From the NCBI GenBank assembly GCA_028687035.1, contig JAQUAX010000021.1, positions 1-41,644 on the forward strand: a stretch of 41,644 bases of DNA, in the 5' to 3' direction. Numbering within the stretch: the first letter of the stretch is position 1; each line of letters starts with the position of its first letter. The notes beneath the pieces were generated by a model. That model did not search any database. It was given only the letters and a program-made list of their open reading frames with translations, and was not told where the DNA came from. The position numbers and the translations under genes are program-made. Of this stretch, positions 1 to 8,504 are shown piece by piece. Origin of the DNA: Dechloromonas sp. (GTDB lineage Bacteria > Pseudomonadota > Gammaproteobacteria > Burkholderiales > Rhodocyclaceae).

Positions 1-84
1 GTTTTTACGGTGCCGGCCGCCGAGCCGCAACGGACCGCCGCGGGCAGGCGATGCCGCATCGCCCGGATGACGGAAGTGCATTGC

Positions 85-103
85 AAATGAGAACGGTTGT
101 TGT
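85..103 (+). promoter_or_regulatory. Candidate Fur box upstream of TonB-dependent receptor
   Basis: The stretch AAATGAGAACGGTTGTTGT has a left half identical to the AATGAGAA half of a proteobacterial Fur box and a degenerate right half. It lies about 93 bp before the receptor start at 196, where iron repression would be expected. No clear -10/-35 pair was identified. The call is by eye only. Confidence 0.45.
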
Positions 104-195
104 TAATATTTGTAAAGCTATGTAAATCCATCAACCAGCCAGCCAGACGCACCTCTTGTGTCAAGCCAGCCAGACATCGAACCAAGAGGTTAGCA

Positions 196-2298
196 ATGCA
201 TCGTCCGACTCGGGAACAAGGCCTCCGGGCAACGCCGTTCAAGAAAAGCAAGTTGTGCCTGATCTTGGCACTGGCCATGGGAAGTGCCGCATCGCTGCAG
301 GCCCGGGAAGTCGAACTGCCGGCGATTGCGGTGGTCGGCGAAGGCGAGCAGGCGCTTGCCAAGCAGCCGGGCTCGGTCAGCCGGGTGACCCGGGAACAGA
401 TCGAGCTGAACCAGCCGATCTCGACACAGGACGCGCTGAAGACGGTACCGGGCGTCGTGGTCCGCGAGGAGGAAGGCTACGGCTTCATTCCGAACATCGG
501 CATGCGCGGCCTGAATCCGAACCGCAGCCAGAAGCTGCTCGTTCTCGAGGACGGCGTGCCGGTCGCGCCGGGTCTTTTCCTGGCCAACGAATCCTATTAC
601 AGCCCGCGCATCGAGCGCATGGACAGCATCGAGGTGCTCAAGGGCGCCGCCGGACTGCGCTACGGGCCGACGACGATCGGCGGGGTCATCAACTACAAGA
701 CCCGGAATCCCGAAGAGGGCGTCCGGGTCACCGGCAAGGTCGGCTCCCACGGCTACAGCCTGTTCGGCCTCGATGCGGGAAGCGCGGCGGCATCCGGCGA
801 CGCGATCGGCGGCATCAGCCTCGTGACCTCCGAGGGCGACGGTTTCCGCCACAACGGATTCCGGATGAACGACGTGGTCCTCAAGGGCGGCATGGCGCTC
901 GGCGACAGGCAGTGGATCAGCGCCAAGTTTTCCTACTACGACAACGAGGTCAACACCTCCTATGTCGGCCTTCGCCCGAACGAGTACCGGCGCGACCCGA
1001 CCAGGAACCCGGCGCCGAACGATTATTTCCTGACCAACCGGACCTCATTCGACATCAACCACGAGCTCGAGATCAACGACGACGTGAAGCTGAAGACGGT
1101 GGTCTACTGGAGCCAGCTCGACCGCGACTACTGGCGCCGGGAAATCGCTGCGCGGAGCGCCGACGGCACGACCTTCAGGCCCTGCGACGGAACCGTCAAT
1201 TGCATGACCGGCCGCAACCGCGCCTTCGAAATGGTCGGGGTCGACAGCCGCCTGTTCGTCAATTTCAACGGCTTCGGCATCCGCAACGAGGCGGAACTCG
1301 GCATCCGGCTGCACAGCGACAGACTGGGCAACCGGACGATCAGCTCGCGGACCGATCCGAACGCCCGCTCGGGCACGCTGACCGGCGACGACACCCAGGA
1401 AGCGACCGGCGTCGCATTCTACGGCCAGAACCGCTTCCTGCTGACCGACACCGTGGCGACCACACTGGGGCTGCGCATCGAGTCCTACGACCAGAAGCGG
1501 AAGAACGAGCTGACCGGAACGTCCGGGACCTCCAGCAACACCGAATTCCTGCCGGGCCTCGGCATCACCTGGCAGGCCGCACCCTACGCCCAGTTGTTCG
1601 GCGGAGCTTACAAGGCCTTCTCGCCGGCCATGGTCGCAACGGCAATCAGTTCGTCCGGCCAGGACGAGAAGCTCGACGCCGAACGTTCGACCAATTTCGA
1701 AATCGGCGTACGCGGCACCGTCAACCGCGTGCGCTACGAAGTCACCGCTTTCCAGATGGACTTCTCGAACCAGATCGTCCCGCAGTCGGAATCGGGCGGA
1801 GTCGGCGCAACCGTCACCAATGCCGGTGAAACGATCAACCGCGGTCTCGAAGGCGGCCTCGGCTACGACTTCGGCAGCGGCTGGAGCGTCGACGCCAATG
1901 CGACCTACCTGCCGACCGCCAAGTACAGCAGCACGAAGATCGTCGGCGGGATCGACCGCAAGGGCAACCGTCTGCCCTACGCGCCCGAACTGGTCGCCAA
2001 TCTCGCCGTCAATTACCGGACCGGCGCATTCAAGGGCAGCCTGGTCGCCAGTCATGTCTCGGAGCAGTTCGTCGACGCGGAAAACACCCGCGCCGAAAGC
2101 ACCGACGGTCGGCGCGGGGTGATTCCGTCCTACACGACGTTCAACCTCAGCGGCCACTACGCGCTGTCGAAGCAATGGCGCGTCTTCGGTAAGGTTCGCA
2201 ACCTGTTCGACCGGCAGTACATCGCCAGCCGGAACCCGGACGGGATCTTCCCCGGCGCCGAGCGCAATTTCGAAATCGGCATGAGCTACAAGTTTTAG
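196..2298 (+). CDS. TonB-dependent outer-membrane receptor, ferric citrate (FecA)-like
   Basis: Outer-membrane active transporter for a ferric chelate, energised by TonB. The ATG at 196 is chosen because AAGAGGT precedes it and the product then begins with a normal signal peptide (KKSKLCLILALAMG, cleavage near SLQA). The frame is open back to 97 without a better start. The mature N-terminus carries a TonB-box-like stretch (VELPAIAVVGE), then the plug domain (GVVVREEEGYGF, MRGLNPNRSQ, EVLKGAAGLRYGP, GGVINYKTR) and a beta-barrel ending in the aromatic-terminal MSYKF. Plug motifs resemble FecA, but the N-terminal STN signalling domain of FecA is absent, so sigma/anti-sigma signalling is not expected. 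About 700 residues, complete. The substrate is inferred only from similarity; other ferric siderophores are possible. Confidence 0.9.
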   Translation: MHRPTREQGLRATPFKKSKLCLILALAMGSAASLQAREVELPAIAVVGEGEQALAKQPGSVSRVTREQIELNQPISTQDALKTVPGVVVREEEGYGFIPNIGMRGLNPNRSQKLLVLEDGVPVAPGLFLANESYYSPRIERMDSIEVLKGAAGLRYGPTTIGGVINYKTRNPEEGVRVTGKVGSHGYSLFGLDAGSAAASGDAIGGISLVTSEGDGFRHNGFRMNDVVLKGGMALGDRQWISAKFSYYDNEVNTSYVGLRPNEYRRDPTRNPAPNDYFLTNRTSFDINHELEINDDVKLKTVVYWSQLDRDYWRREIAARSADGTTFRPCDGTVNCMTGRNRAFEMVGVDSRLFVNFNGFGIRNEAELGIRLHSDRLGNRTISSRTDPNARSGTLTGDDTQEATGVAFYGQNRFLLTDTVATTLGLRIESYDQKRKNELTGTSGTSSNTEFLPGLGITWQAAPYAQLFGGAYKAFSPAMVATAISSSGQDEKLDAERSTNFEIGVRGTVNRVRYEVTAFQMDFSNQIVPQSESGGVGATVTNAGETINRGLEGGLGYDFGSGWSVDANATYLPTAKYSSTKIVGGIDRKGNRLPYAPELVANLAVNYRTGAFKGSLVASHVSEQFVDAENTRAESTDGRRGVIPSYTTFNLSGHYALSKQWRVFGKVRNLFDRQYIASRNPDGIFPGAERNFEIGMSYKF

Positions 2299-2330
2299 GC
2301 GCTGCCAGCCCGAACCGGCGGCTTTCGTGC

Positions 2331-2364
2331 AAAGGCCGGCTCCCGCAAGGGGCCGGCCTTTTCT
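2331..2364 (+). terminator. Rho-independent terminator after the TonB-dependent receptor
   Basis: An inverted repeat AAGGCCGGC / GCCGGCCTT is separated by a short loop and followed by TTTCT. It begins 33 bp after the receptor stop codon. Confidence 0.75.
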
Positions 2365-2398
2365 CATGCCGGGCTCCGGCAGGCTTCCCCGGGGTCGG

Positions 2399-2707
2399 TC
2401 AAGCCGGGAGCGGCGCCCGGTCGATGCGCGACAGCGCCTCGTTGACCGCAAAAATCTTCGCATTCACCGGCGCGATGCCGAAACCCTTCAGGCGCCGGGC
2501 ATGCATGTCCCGATAGGCCTCGGCGCTCGGCCGGTCGCTGAACAGATAGATGCCGCCGGCCTCCCCGGCCGCCTCGTTCTCGGTCCACAGTTTCCACAGC
2601 AGCCCCGGCTCGCCGGCGATCGACTGCGCCAGTCCGGCCATCGCGCCGGTCATCGCATCGCCCCAGGGCCCCGGGTAAGGAAAATCGACTTGCAGCAGGT
2701 AAGGCAT
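2399..2707 (-). CDS. ydhR: YdhR-family putative monooxygenase
   Basis: 102-residue protein matching the small ABM-fold YdhR family in length and throughout its sequence (LLQVDFPYPGPWGDAM, EPGLLWKLWTENE, AGGIYLFSD, AKIFAVNEALS). E. coli YdhR is about 101 residues. These are dimeric ferredoxin-like-fold proteins thought to act as cofactor-free monooxygenases on aromatic substrates; the true substrate is not established. GGGAGAAG lies at a suitable distance before the ATG. The gene is 60 bp downstream of the hybrid kinase on the same strand and could be cotranscribed with it. It is cytosolic, with no signal peptide. Family assignment is confident; physiological role is not. Confidence 0.88.
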   Translation of the reverse strand: MPYLLQVDFPYPGPWGDAMTGAMAGLAQSIAGEPGLLWKLWTENEAAGEAGGIYLFSDRPSAEAYRDMHARRLKGFGIAPVNAKIFAVNEALSRIDRAPLPA

Positions 2708-2767
2708 GATCCGCTTCTCCCAAGAATGTCGCTGCGCGGTCCACCGTCGTTGCGGACCGAATTTCCG

Positions 2768-4978
2768 TCAGGCCCGCGCCTCGTCCAGCCATTTCAGCAT
2801 GACTTCGAACAGCGTTTCCGGGCGGACCGGCTTGGCGACGAAGTCGTTCATCCCGGCCGCCAGGCATTTTTCCCTGTCCTCGCTGAAGGCGTTGGCCGTC
2901 ATCGCGACGATCGGCACGCGACCGCCGTTCGGCAGCCCGCGGATCGCCCGCGTCGCCGCCAGGCCGTCCATCACGGGCATCTGCATGTCCATCAGGATCA
3001 GGTCGTAGGCCTGAGCAGCGACCCGCTCGCAGGCCAGTTCGCCGTTATCGACGACATCGGCCTGCCAGCCGATCTCTTCGAGCAGGATGGAGACGACTTC
3101 CTGGTTGATCAGGTTGTCCTCGGCGAGCAGCACGCGGGCGCCCGGATGGCGACGCCGCAAGCTTTCCAGGGGATCGTCGTCGCGCGCAGCGGGGGCCTGC
3201 GCCGCCGGCAGCGACCGGGCACCGCTGGCCAGCGCGGAAAGATGGCCGCGCAGACAGGCGTGCAGGCCGGCGATCGACACCGGCTTGATCAGCACGTCGG
3301 CGAAACCGGCGGCGTGCGCGTCCTCGATGATCGCCTGGTCGCCGGACGCGGTGACCAGGATGACCAGCGGCTGCCGGCGCAGCGCCAGCTGGCGGATGCG
3401 CGCCAGGGTTTCGAAGCCGTCCAGCACCGGCATCGTCAGGTCCAGCGCGACGAGTCCGTAGGGCTGCCCCGCTGCGTCGGCCCGGAGCAGCGCTTCGAGC
3501 GCCGTCTGGCCGCAGGCCCGGCTGTCGGCTGCCATGCCGAGGCGCTGCAGCAGCTGGGTATGGATCAGCAGGGTGACCGGGTTGTCATCGACGACCAGCG
3601 CGCGCACGCCCTGGAGCGCCGGCGTCTCATACGACGGCGCGAAATTCCGGCTGCGCGGAAAACAGGCGGTCATCCAGAACAGGCTGCCGCGCCCCGGCGC
3701 GCTTTCGACGCCGACCTCGCCCCCCATCAGCGCGGCCAGCCGGCGGTTGATCGCCAGGCCGAGGCCGGTGCCGCCGTACTGCCGGGCGGTCGAGCTTTCC
3801 GCCTGTTCGAAGGCGTTGAACAGCCGGGCCTGCTGCTCCTTGGGAATGCCGATGCCCGTGTCCTCGACGTCGAAACGGACGGTCACGCGGTCGGCGTCGC
3901 CGCCGAGCACGCTGGCGCGCAGGATGATGGTGCCGCGCTCGGTGAACTTGACGGCATTGCCGAGATAATTGATCAGCGCCTGGCCGATCCGCGTTTCGTC
4001 GCCCATCACGATGCCGAGATCCGGCTTCGCGTCGATGATCAGCTCCAGATGCTTCGCCTGGGCCTGATCGACGACCATGCCCGCGCTCCGCGTCAATAGC
4101 GCGTAGAGATCGACCGGCCGGTTTTCCAGCGCGAGCTTGTCGGCCTCGATCTTGGAAATGTCGAGGATGTCGTTGATCACGCCGAGCAGGTGCTCGGCCG
4201 CACCGGCGATCTTGTCGAGCTTGTCGGCGTGATCGGGCGGATTGCTTTTCCGGCGCAGCAGGTGGGTCAGACCGACGATGGCGTTCATCGGCGTGCGGAT
4301 TTCGTGGCTCATGTTGGCCAGGAAGGCGCTTTTCGCGACATTGGCGGCGATCGCCTCGTCGCGCAGCCTGACCAGATCGATCTGGGCCTGCCGCAATTCC
4401 TGTTCGGCGCTGATCCGTCTGGCGATTTCCCGGGTCATCTGGATCGTGCGGCTGGCCAGCTTGTCGTACATGCCCATCACCGTGCCGATCAGCACCCGGG
4501 TCGCCCCCGACATTTCCTGGTTCGCCATTTCCTTGGCCTGCTCCAGCGAAACGCCGCTGGGCAGCGCGTGGACCACTTTCGCCATCCGCTTGTCGGATTC
4601 GATGATGTGCATCGCCAGCCAGTGGGTCAGGAAGGAGACGATTTCCTCCAGCGTCGCGTCCAGTCCCTTCTCGGCTTCCTGCGCCCTCAGTTCCTGCACC
4701 TTGGAGATGAAATCGCCGTGCGCCTTGCGGTGCCACTCCTCCCACGGATCGTTGAGGAAGTAGTCATGCCAGATGCGCTCCTCGGCCTGGAAATGGTAGA
4801 CCGTGTAGGCCTTCAGTTCCTCGAAGACCTTGTCGATCTCCGGCGCCCCGGACTGGAAGGCGAGATGCCCGACCAGCACGTTGAGCAAACGGACCAGATT
4901 CCTGTGCTGGGCGTCGATCTCGTCGATTCCCGTCTCGAAGTTCTCGTCCCACGGGAATATCTCAAGTTGATTCGGCAT
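2768..4978 (-). CDS. Hemerythrin-domain hybrid sensor histidine kinase (Hr-HisKA-HATPase-REC-REC)
   Basis: A 736-residue soluble sensor. Residues 1-135 form a bacteriohemerythrin domain with all seven di-iron ligands (H25, H62, E66, H83, H87, H124, D129), so it should bind O2 or NO. A linker helix leads to HisKA with phosphoacceptor H225 ([11 protein letters not shown]). The HATPase domain has an N box near N341, DTGIG at 373 and GGTGLGL at 402. Two receivers follow: REC1 around 458-580 (D513, K565) and REC2 around 614-733 (D664, K716). No HPt or DNA-binding output is present, so phosphate must pass to a partner elsewhere. No membrane segment is seen. It is divergent from the PhnD/GGDEF-EAL gene, which may share the control region. 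An oxygen- or NO-sensing role is inferred from the intact iron ligands. Confidence 0.9.
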   Translation of the reverse strand: MPNQLEIFPWDENFETGIDEIDAQHRNLVRLLNVLVGHLAFQSGAPEIDKVFEELKAYTVYHFQAEERIWHDYFLNDPWEEWHRKAHGDFISKVQELRAQEAEKGLDATLEEIVSFLTHWLAMHIIESDKRMAKVVHALPSGVSLEQAKEMANQEMSGATRVLIGTVMGMYDKLASRTIQMTREIARRISAEQELRQAQIDLVRLRDEAIAANVAKSAFLANMSHEIRTPMNAIVGLTHLLRRKSNPPDHADKLDKIAGAAEHLLGVINDILDISKIEADKLALENRPVDLYALLTRSAGMVVDQAQAKHLELIIDAKPDLGIVMGDETRIGQALINYLGNAVKFTERGTIILRASVLGGDADRVTVRFDVEDTGIGIPKEQQARLFNAFEQAESSTARQYGGTGLGLAINRRLAALMGGEVGVESAPGRGSLFWMTACFPRSRNFAPSYETPALQGVRALVVDDNPVTLLIHTQLLQRLGMAADSRACGQTALEALLRADAAGQPYGLVALDLTMPVLDGFETLARIRQLALRRQPLVILVTASGDQAIIEDAHAAGFADVLIKPVSIAGLHACLRGHLSALASGARSLPAAQAPAARDDDPLESLRRRHPGARVLLAEDNLINQEVVSILLEEIGWQADVVDNGELACERVAAQAYDLILMDMQMPVMDGLAATRAIRGLPNGGRVPIVAMTANAFSEDREKCLAAGMNDFVAKPVRPETLFEVMLKWLDEARA

Positions 4979-5076
4979 GATTGGGAACTCTTGGATGCAG
5001 TTTTTCAGAGATTGCTGGCCCGGATGATCCTGGTGGAGCCTGGGCGCATGTGGTCAGCAACTTTGCCGATGAACAT

Positions 5077-5098
5077 ATATTATCAAAATTGATAATAT
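5077..5098. promoter_or_regulatory. Perfect 10-bp-arm palindrome, candidate operator
   Basis: The arms ATATTATCAA and TTGATAATAT are perfectly complementary around a 2-bp AA spacer, in a locally AT-rich patch about 100 bp upstream of the hemerythrin-kinase start. The symmetry and AT content suit a dimeric repressor or activator. The order ATCAA-AA-TTGAT is the reverse of an FNR box, so it is not an FNR site. The binding protein is unknown. Confidence 0.5.
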
Positions 5099-5292
5099 TG
5101 GCAAGACTCGGCGCTACTCCCGTCGCCGGTCAGGACGCAGCAACCGGCCCGGTCCCGTCGAATCAATGCCTCCCGCCCTCTTTTTTGTGTCCAGGAGATG
5201 GCCGACTGCGGAAAATCGCGGTCAACCGGCAAAAACCCGCAAAATCCGCCACACTGCGTATCCATATTGGATTTTTTGGACATCTACTAGTT

Positions 5293-5324
5293 TTGCGGGA
5301 TTGCCATGATTTAAAATCCCGCAA
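5293..5324 (+). repeat. 10-bp inverted repeat next to the start of the PhnD-domain gene
   Basis: TTGCGGGATT and AATCCCGCAA form perfect arms around a 12-bp AT-rich loop. The repeat ends 2 bp before the ATG at 5327 and so occupies the position where a ribosome-binding site should be. It could be an operator or an mRNA hairpin hindering initiation. No poly-T follows, so it is not a standard terminator. Confidence 0.5.
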
Positions 5325-5326
5325 CA

Positions 5327-6328
5327 ATGAAAATCATCGAATCACGAAGCGGACCCGAAGCAGCCGCGTTTGCCCCCCCAATTCCCCAGCGAAGCACCAG
5401 GACGCCCCTCCGCCGCAAGGCATTCGTCATATTCGTGCGATTCTGTTTCCTGCTCTGCGTCGCGCTGTCCGCCGGACACGCCGCCCGCGCCGAGGAAATC
5501 GTCGATCTCGGCATCCTGTCCTTCCGCGACCTCGAATCGACCCGCCGCCAGTGGACCCCGCTCGCCGATTACCTGAGCCGCCAGGTGCCCGGGCATCGCT
5601 TCGTCGTCCGCCCCTACTTCCTGGACGACCTGTCCGCGGCCGTCGCCGCCGGGCAGGTCGATTTCGTGCTGACCCAGCCCGAGCACTACGTGCTGCTGCG
5701 CAGCGCGCATCGCCTGGCCGCCGTCGCCACGCTGGCGCCGCGGGTCGGCGACGGCGGAACGCCCCGTTTCGGCGGCGTGATCGTCGCCCGTGCCGGGCGC
5801 AGCGACCTCCGCGCGCTGACCGACCTGCGCGACAAGGTGGTCGTCGCGACCCACGCCAATTCGCTCGGCAGCTACCGGCTGCAGCAATGGACGCTGCATC
5901 AGGCCGGCGTCCGTCTGCCCGACGACATCGCCGGGCTGCGTTTCACCGGCCAGCCGCAGGACCGGGTCATCGACGAGATTCTGGCCGGCCGCGGCGACGT
6001 CGGATTCGTGCGCACCGGGCTGATCGAATCGCTGATCGACGAGGGCAAGCTGGCCGCCGACGCGCTGCAGGTGATCAATCCGCAGACTTCGCCCAATTTC
6101 CCGCTGCGCCTGTCGACCGAGCTGTTTCCGGAGTGGCCGTTCTCGACGCTGCCGCAGGTGCCGGACGACCTGGCCAGGGCGGTCACGCTGGCGCTGCTCG
6201 GCATCGCCGCCGACGATCCGGCGGCGCGCGCCGGCAGGAACTGCTCGGCGCCGATGCGCACGCGCTGTTCCACCACTCACGTCCCGACGGCAGCCCCTAC
6301 CCGGCCGCCGAATGCCCGGTCCGGCTGA
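5327..6328 (+). CDS. PhnD-like periplasmic sensor portion of a disrupted PhnD-PAS-GGDEF-EAL protein
   Basis: The N-terminus has a membrane/signal segment (FVIFVRFCFLLCVALSAGHAARA), followed by a PhnD/SsuA-type substrate-binding domain (LGILSFRDLEST, WTPLADYLSR, VDFVLTQPEHYVL, DLRDKVVVATHANSLGSY, GDVGFVRTGLIESL, INPQTSPNFPL). Such domains bind phosphonates or other small anions. The recognisable domain stops near AADDPAARAG at about 6234. The remaining 30 codons are out-of-frame translation of the downstream PAS domain, ending at a TGA at 6326. The end of the binding fold and the second transmembrane helix are missing. No Shine-Dalgarno sequence precedes the ATG, so the exact start is uncertain. 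It is best read with the next entry as one gene broken by deletion plus frameshift, or as a sequencing error. Confidence 0.7.
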   Translation: MKIIESRSGPEAAAFAPPIPQRSTRTPLRRKAFVIFVRFCFLLCVALSAGHAARAEEIVDLGILSFRDLESTRRQWTPLADYLSRQVPGHRFVVRPYFLDDLSAAVAAGQVDFVLTQPEHYVLLRSAHRLAAVATLAPRVGDGGTPRFGGVIVARAGRSDLRALTDLRDKVVVATHANSLGSYRLQQWTLHQAGVRLPDDIAGLRFTGQPQDRVIDEILAGRGDVGFVRTGLIESLIDEGKLAADALQVINPQTSPNFPLRLSTELFPEWPFSTLPQVPDDLARAVTLALLGIAADDPAARAGRNCSAPMRTRCSTTHVPTAAPTRPPNARSG

Positions 6329-8214
6329 CGCTGGACGACGGCCAGCGCCGCCAGGGCGAGGACCTGTTCTTCCGTGCCGACGGCAGCAGCTTCCCGGTCA
6401 GCTACGTCGTCACGCCGACCGGCCGCCAGGGCGCGGTCGTGACCTTCCGCGACATTTCCGAACCGCGGCGCGCCGAGGAGCAGATGCGCATCGCGGCGAT
6501 CGCCTTCGAGACGCAGGAGGCGATGGTCGTCACCGACGCCCGCAACCGCATCCTGCGCGTCAACCGCGCCTTCACCGAAGTCACCGGCTATTCGGCCGAG
6601 GAAGCGATCGGGCAGACGCCCAACCTGCTGAAGTCCGGCTACCACGATGACAGCTTCTATCTGGAGATGTGGCACGCGCTGCAGGAACAGGGCCACTGGC
6701 GCGGCGAGATCTGGAACCGCCGCAAGAACGGCGAGGTCTTCCCGGAATGGCTGACCATTTCGACGGTTCGCGGTTCACGCGGCGAACCGACCCATTTCGT
6801 CGCGTCCTTCCTCGACATCACGCAGCGCAAGGAAGCCGAGGAGCAGATCGAATTCCTCGCCTACTACGACTCGCTGACCCACCTGCCGAACCGCCGGCTG
6901 CTCAACGAGCGGCTCGACAAGGCGTTGATCGCGACGGCGCGCCACCGCCGCCACGCCGCGCTGCTGTTCATCGATCTCGACAATTTCAAGACGCTGAACG
7001 ACACGATGGGCCATGCGATCGGCGACCAGCTGCTGCGCGAGGTCGCGCTGCGCCTGCGCGATTCGGTACGCTCCAACGACACCGTCGCGCGACTGGGCGG
7101 CGACGAATTCGTGATCCTGCTCGAAGAGCTCGGCGAACGTCCGCACGAAGCCATCGCCCAGGTCGAGCACCTGGCCCGCTCGGTGCTCGCCGTGCTCGGC
7201 CAGCCGCACCGCTTCGGCGAGATTTCGTACCGGTGCACCGCGAGCATCGGCGCCGTGCCCTTCCGCGGCGCCGGGCAGACCGTCGAAAGCCTGCTCAAGT
7301 CGGCCGACCTGGCGATGTACAAGGCCAAGGAGGCCGGCAAGAACGCGCTGCAGTTCTTCGACCCGGCGATGCAGACCGAGGTCGAGGAGCGCGCGGTGCT
7401 CGAGCGCGAGCTGCACCAGGCCCTCGACGCCGGCCAGTTCGTGCTGTACTACCAGCCGCAGGTCGACCGCCAGGGCCGGCTGTTCGGCGCCGAAGCGCTG
7501 CTCCGCTGGCAGCACCCGACGCGCGGCCTGGTCGCCCCCGGTGCCTTCATCCCGCTCGCCGAGGAAACCCGGCTGATCCTGCCGATCGGCCAGTGGGTGC
7601 TCGAAGCCGCCTGCCGCCAGCTGGCGGCCTGGCAGGCGCAACCGGAAACCGCCGGGCTGAGCCTGGCGATCAATGTCAGCGCGCTGCAGTTCCGCGATGG
7701 CCATTTCGTCGACAGCGTCGCCCGCGCGCTGAGCGCGACAGCCGCCCCGGCCCGCCGGCTGAAGCTGGAGATCACCGAGTCGCTGCTCTTCGAGGACAGC
7801 GACGCGGCGATCGAGCGCATGCAGACGCTGAAGCGCAAGATCGGCGTCGGCCTGTCGCTCGACGATTTCGGCACCGGCTACTCGTCGCTGAGCTACCTGA
7901 AACAGCTGCCGCTCGACCAGATCAAGATCGACCGCAGCTTCGTCAGCGACATCGGCAGCAACGCCAACGACGCGGCGATCGCCGATGCGGTCATCGCGCT
8001 CGGCCGTGCCTTCGGGCTGACCGTCGTCGCCGAGGGCGTCGAGACCGTCGACCAGCGCGACGCGCTGCTCGCCCGCGGCTGCGACGCCTTCCAGGGTTTC
8101 CTTTACGGCCGGCCGCTGCCGATCGCCGAGTTCGATCGTCTGGCCGCGGCTCAGCGCGACGGCCGGGACAGCATCCAGGCCAGCACCGCGGCCCCGGTCG
8201 CCGCCGGCACGTAG
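6235..8214 (+). CDS. PAS-PAS-GGDEF-EAL portion of the same disrupted gene
   Basis: In the +1 frame relative to the previous entry, recognisable protein begins abruptly in mid-PAS at QELLGADAHALFHHSRPDG (about 6235) and runs to 8214. A complete second PAS follows (AFETQEAMVVTDARNRILRVN, FTEVTGYSAEE, LDITQRKEAEEQ). The GGDEF domain has an intact LGGDEFVILL active site. The EAL domain has EALLRWQHP, NVSALQF, EITESLLFE, DDFGTGYSSLS, QIKIDRSF and AEGVET. Both cyclic-di-GMP synthesis and hydrolysis sites therefore look catalytically competent. No start codon with a ribosome site fits the 5' end, and the coordinate given is where the domain becomes recognisable. Translation might restart further in, for example at an ATG near 6484. 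The 3' end overlaps the convergent DUF454 gene by 64 bp. Confidence 0.75.
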   Translation, partial: QELLGADAHALFHHSRPDGSPYPAAECPVRLTLDDGQRRQGEDLFFRADGSSFPVSYVVTPTGRQGAVVTFRDISEPRRAEEQMRIAAIAFETQEAMVVTDARNRILRVNRAFTEVTGYSAEEAIGQTPNLLKSGYHDDSFYLEMWHALQEQGHWRGEIWNRRKNGEVFPEWLTISTVRGSRGEPTHFVASFLDITQRKEAEEQIEFLAYYDSLTHLPNRRLLNERLDKALIATARHRRHAALLFIDLDNFKTLNDTMGHAIGDQLLREVALRLRDSVRSNDTVARLGGDEFVILLEELGERPHEAIAQVEHLARSVLAVLGQPHRFGEISYRCTASIGAVPFRGAGQTVESLLKSADLAMYKAKEAGKNALQFFDPAMQTEVEERAVLERELHQALDAGQFVLYYQPQVDRQGRLFGAEALLRWQHPTRGLVAPGAFIPLAEETRLILPIGQWVLEAACRQLAAWQAQPETAGLSLAINVSALQFRDGHFVDSVARALSATAAPARRLKLEITESLLFEDSDAAIERMQTLKRKIGVGLSLDDFGTGYSSLSYLKQLPLDQIKIDRSFVSDIGSNANDAAIADAVIALGRAFGLTVVAEGVETVDQRDALLARGCDAFQGFLYGRPLPIAEFDRLAAAQRDGRDSIQASTAAPVAAGT

Positions 8215-8504
8215 GCCCACGGCGGCGCCAGCGTCAGCCAGCCGACGACGGCGCTGACCGCCAGCATCGCGGCCGCGCAGCCCTTGGCGACCGGCGGGAT
8301 CGCGCCGCGCTCGCGCCAGGCGGCGATGCCCGGCCCGAGTCGCGGATGGGCGAGCAGCCGGGCCTCCCATTCCGGGTGCGAACGCGCGAAGAAATAGGCT
8401 GCGAGGATCAGGAAGGGCGTTGTCGGCAGCAGCGGCAGCACGATGCCGACCACGCCGACGGCGACCGACAGCAGGCCCAGTCCGCGGTAGACCGGCGTTT
8501 TCAC
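8151..8504 (-). CDS. DUF454 (YbaN-family) inner-membrane protein
   Basis: 117-residue protein with the DUF454 signature: a first hydrophobic helix containing GIVLPLLPTTPFLILAAYFF, then ARSHPEWEARLLAHPRLGP and two further hydrophobic helices (about 72-92 and 94-112). E. coli YbaN is of similar size; its function is not known. The start is a GTG at 8504 whose GTGA overlaps the LysR stop codon, so the two genes are translationally coupled. The 3' end runs antisense into the end of the EAL gene. Family call is firm; role unknown. Confidence 0.82.
   Translation of the reverse strand: MKTPVYRGLGLLSVAVGVVGIVLPLLPTTPFLILAAYFFARSHPEWEARLLAHPRLGPGIAAWRERGAIPPVAKGCAAAMLAVSAVVGWLTLAPPWAYVPAATGAAVLAWMLSRPSR

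Larger units (their letters stand above)
4979..5326. other. 348-bp intergenic region between divergent signalling genes
   Basis: No convincing gene lies here. A 66-codon frame on the minus strand has no family features. The region is more AT-rich than its surroundings and holds two strong inverted repeats (5077-5098 and 5293-5324), described separately. It should contain the promoters of the hemerythrin kinase (leftward) and of the PhnD-domain gene (rightward). Confidence 0.6.

Noticed and set aside
2327..4099. 590-codon open frame antisense to the hybrid kinase
   Set aside because: The composition is that of a shadow frame, no motifs are present, and the minus-strand kinase explains the region fully.
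5081..5094. FNR box in the palindrome upstream of the hemerythrin kinase
   Set aside because: The half-sites are in the reverse order (ATCAA then TTGAT) with a 2-bp spacer, which does not match TTGAT-N4-ATCAA.
5083..5283. 66-codon minus-strand frame between the kinase and the PhnD-domain gene
   Set aside because: No recognisable features, it overlaps the palindrome region, and there is no convincing ribosome site.
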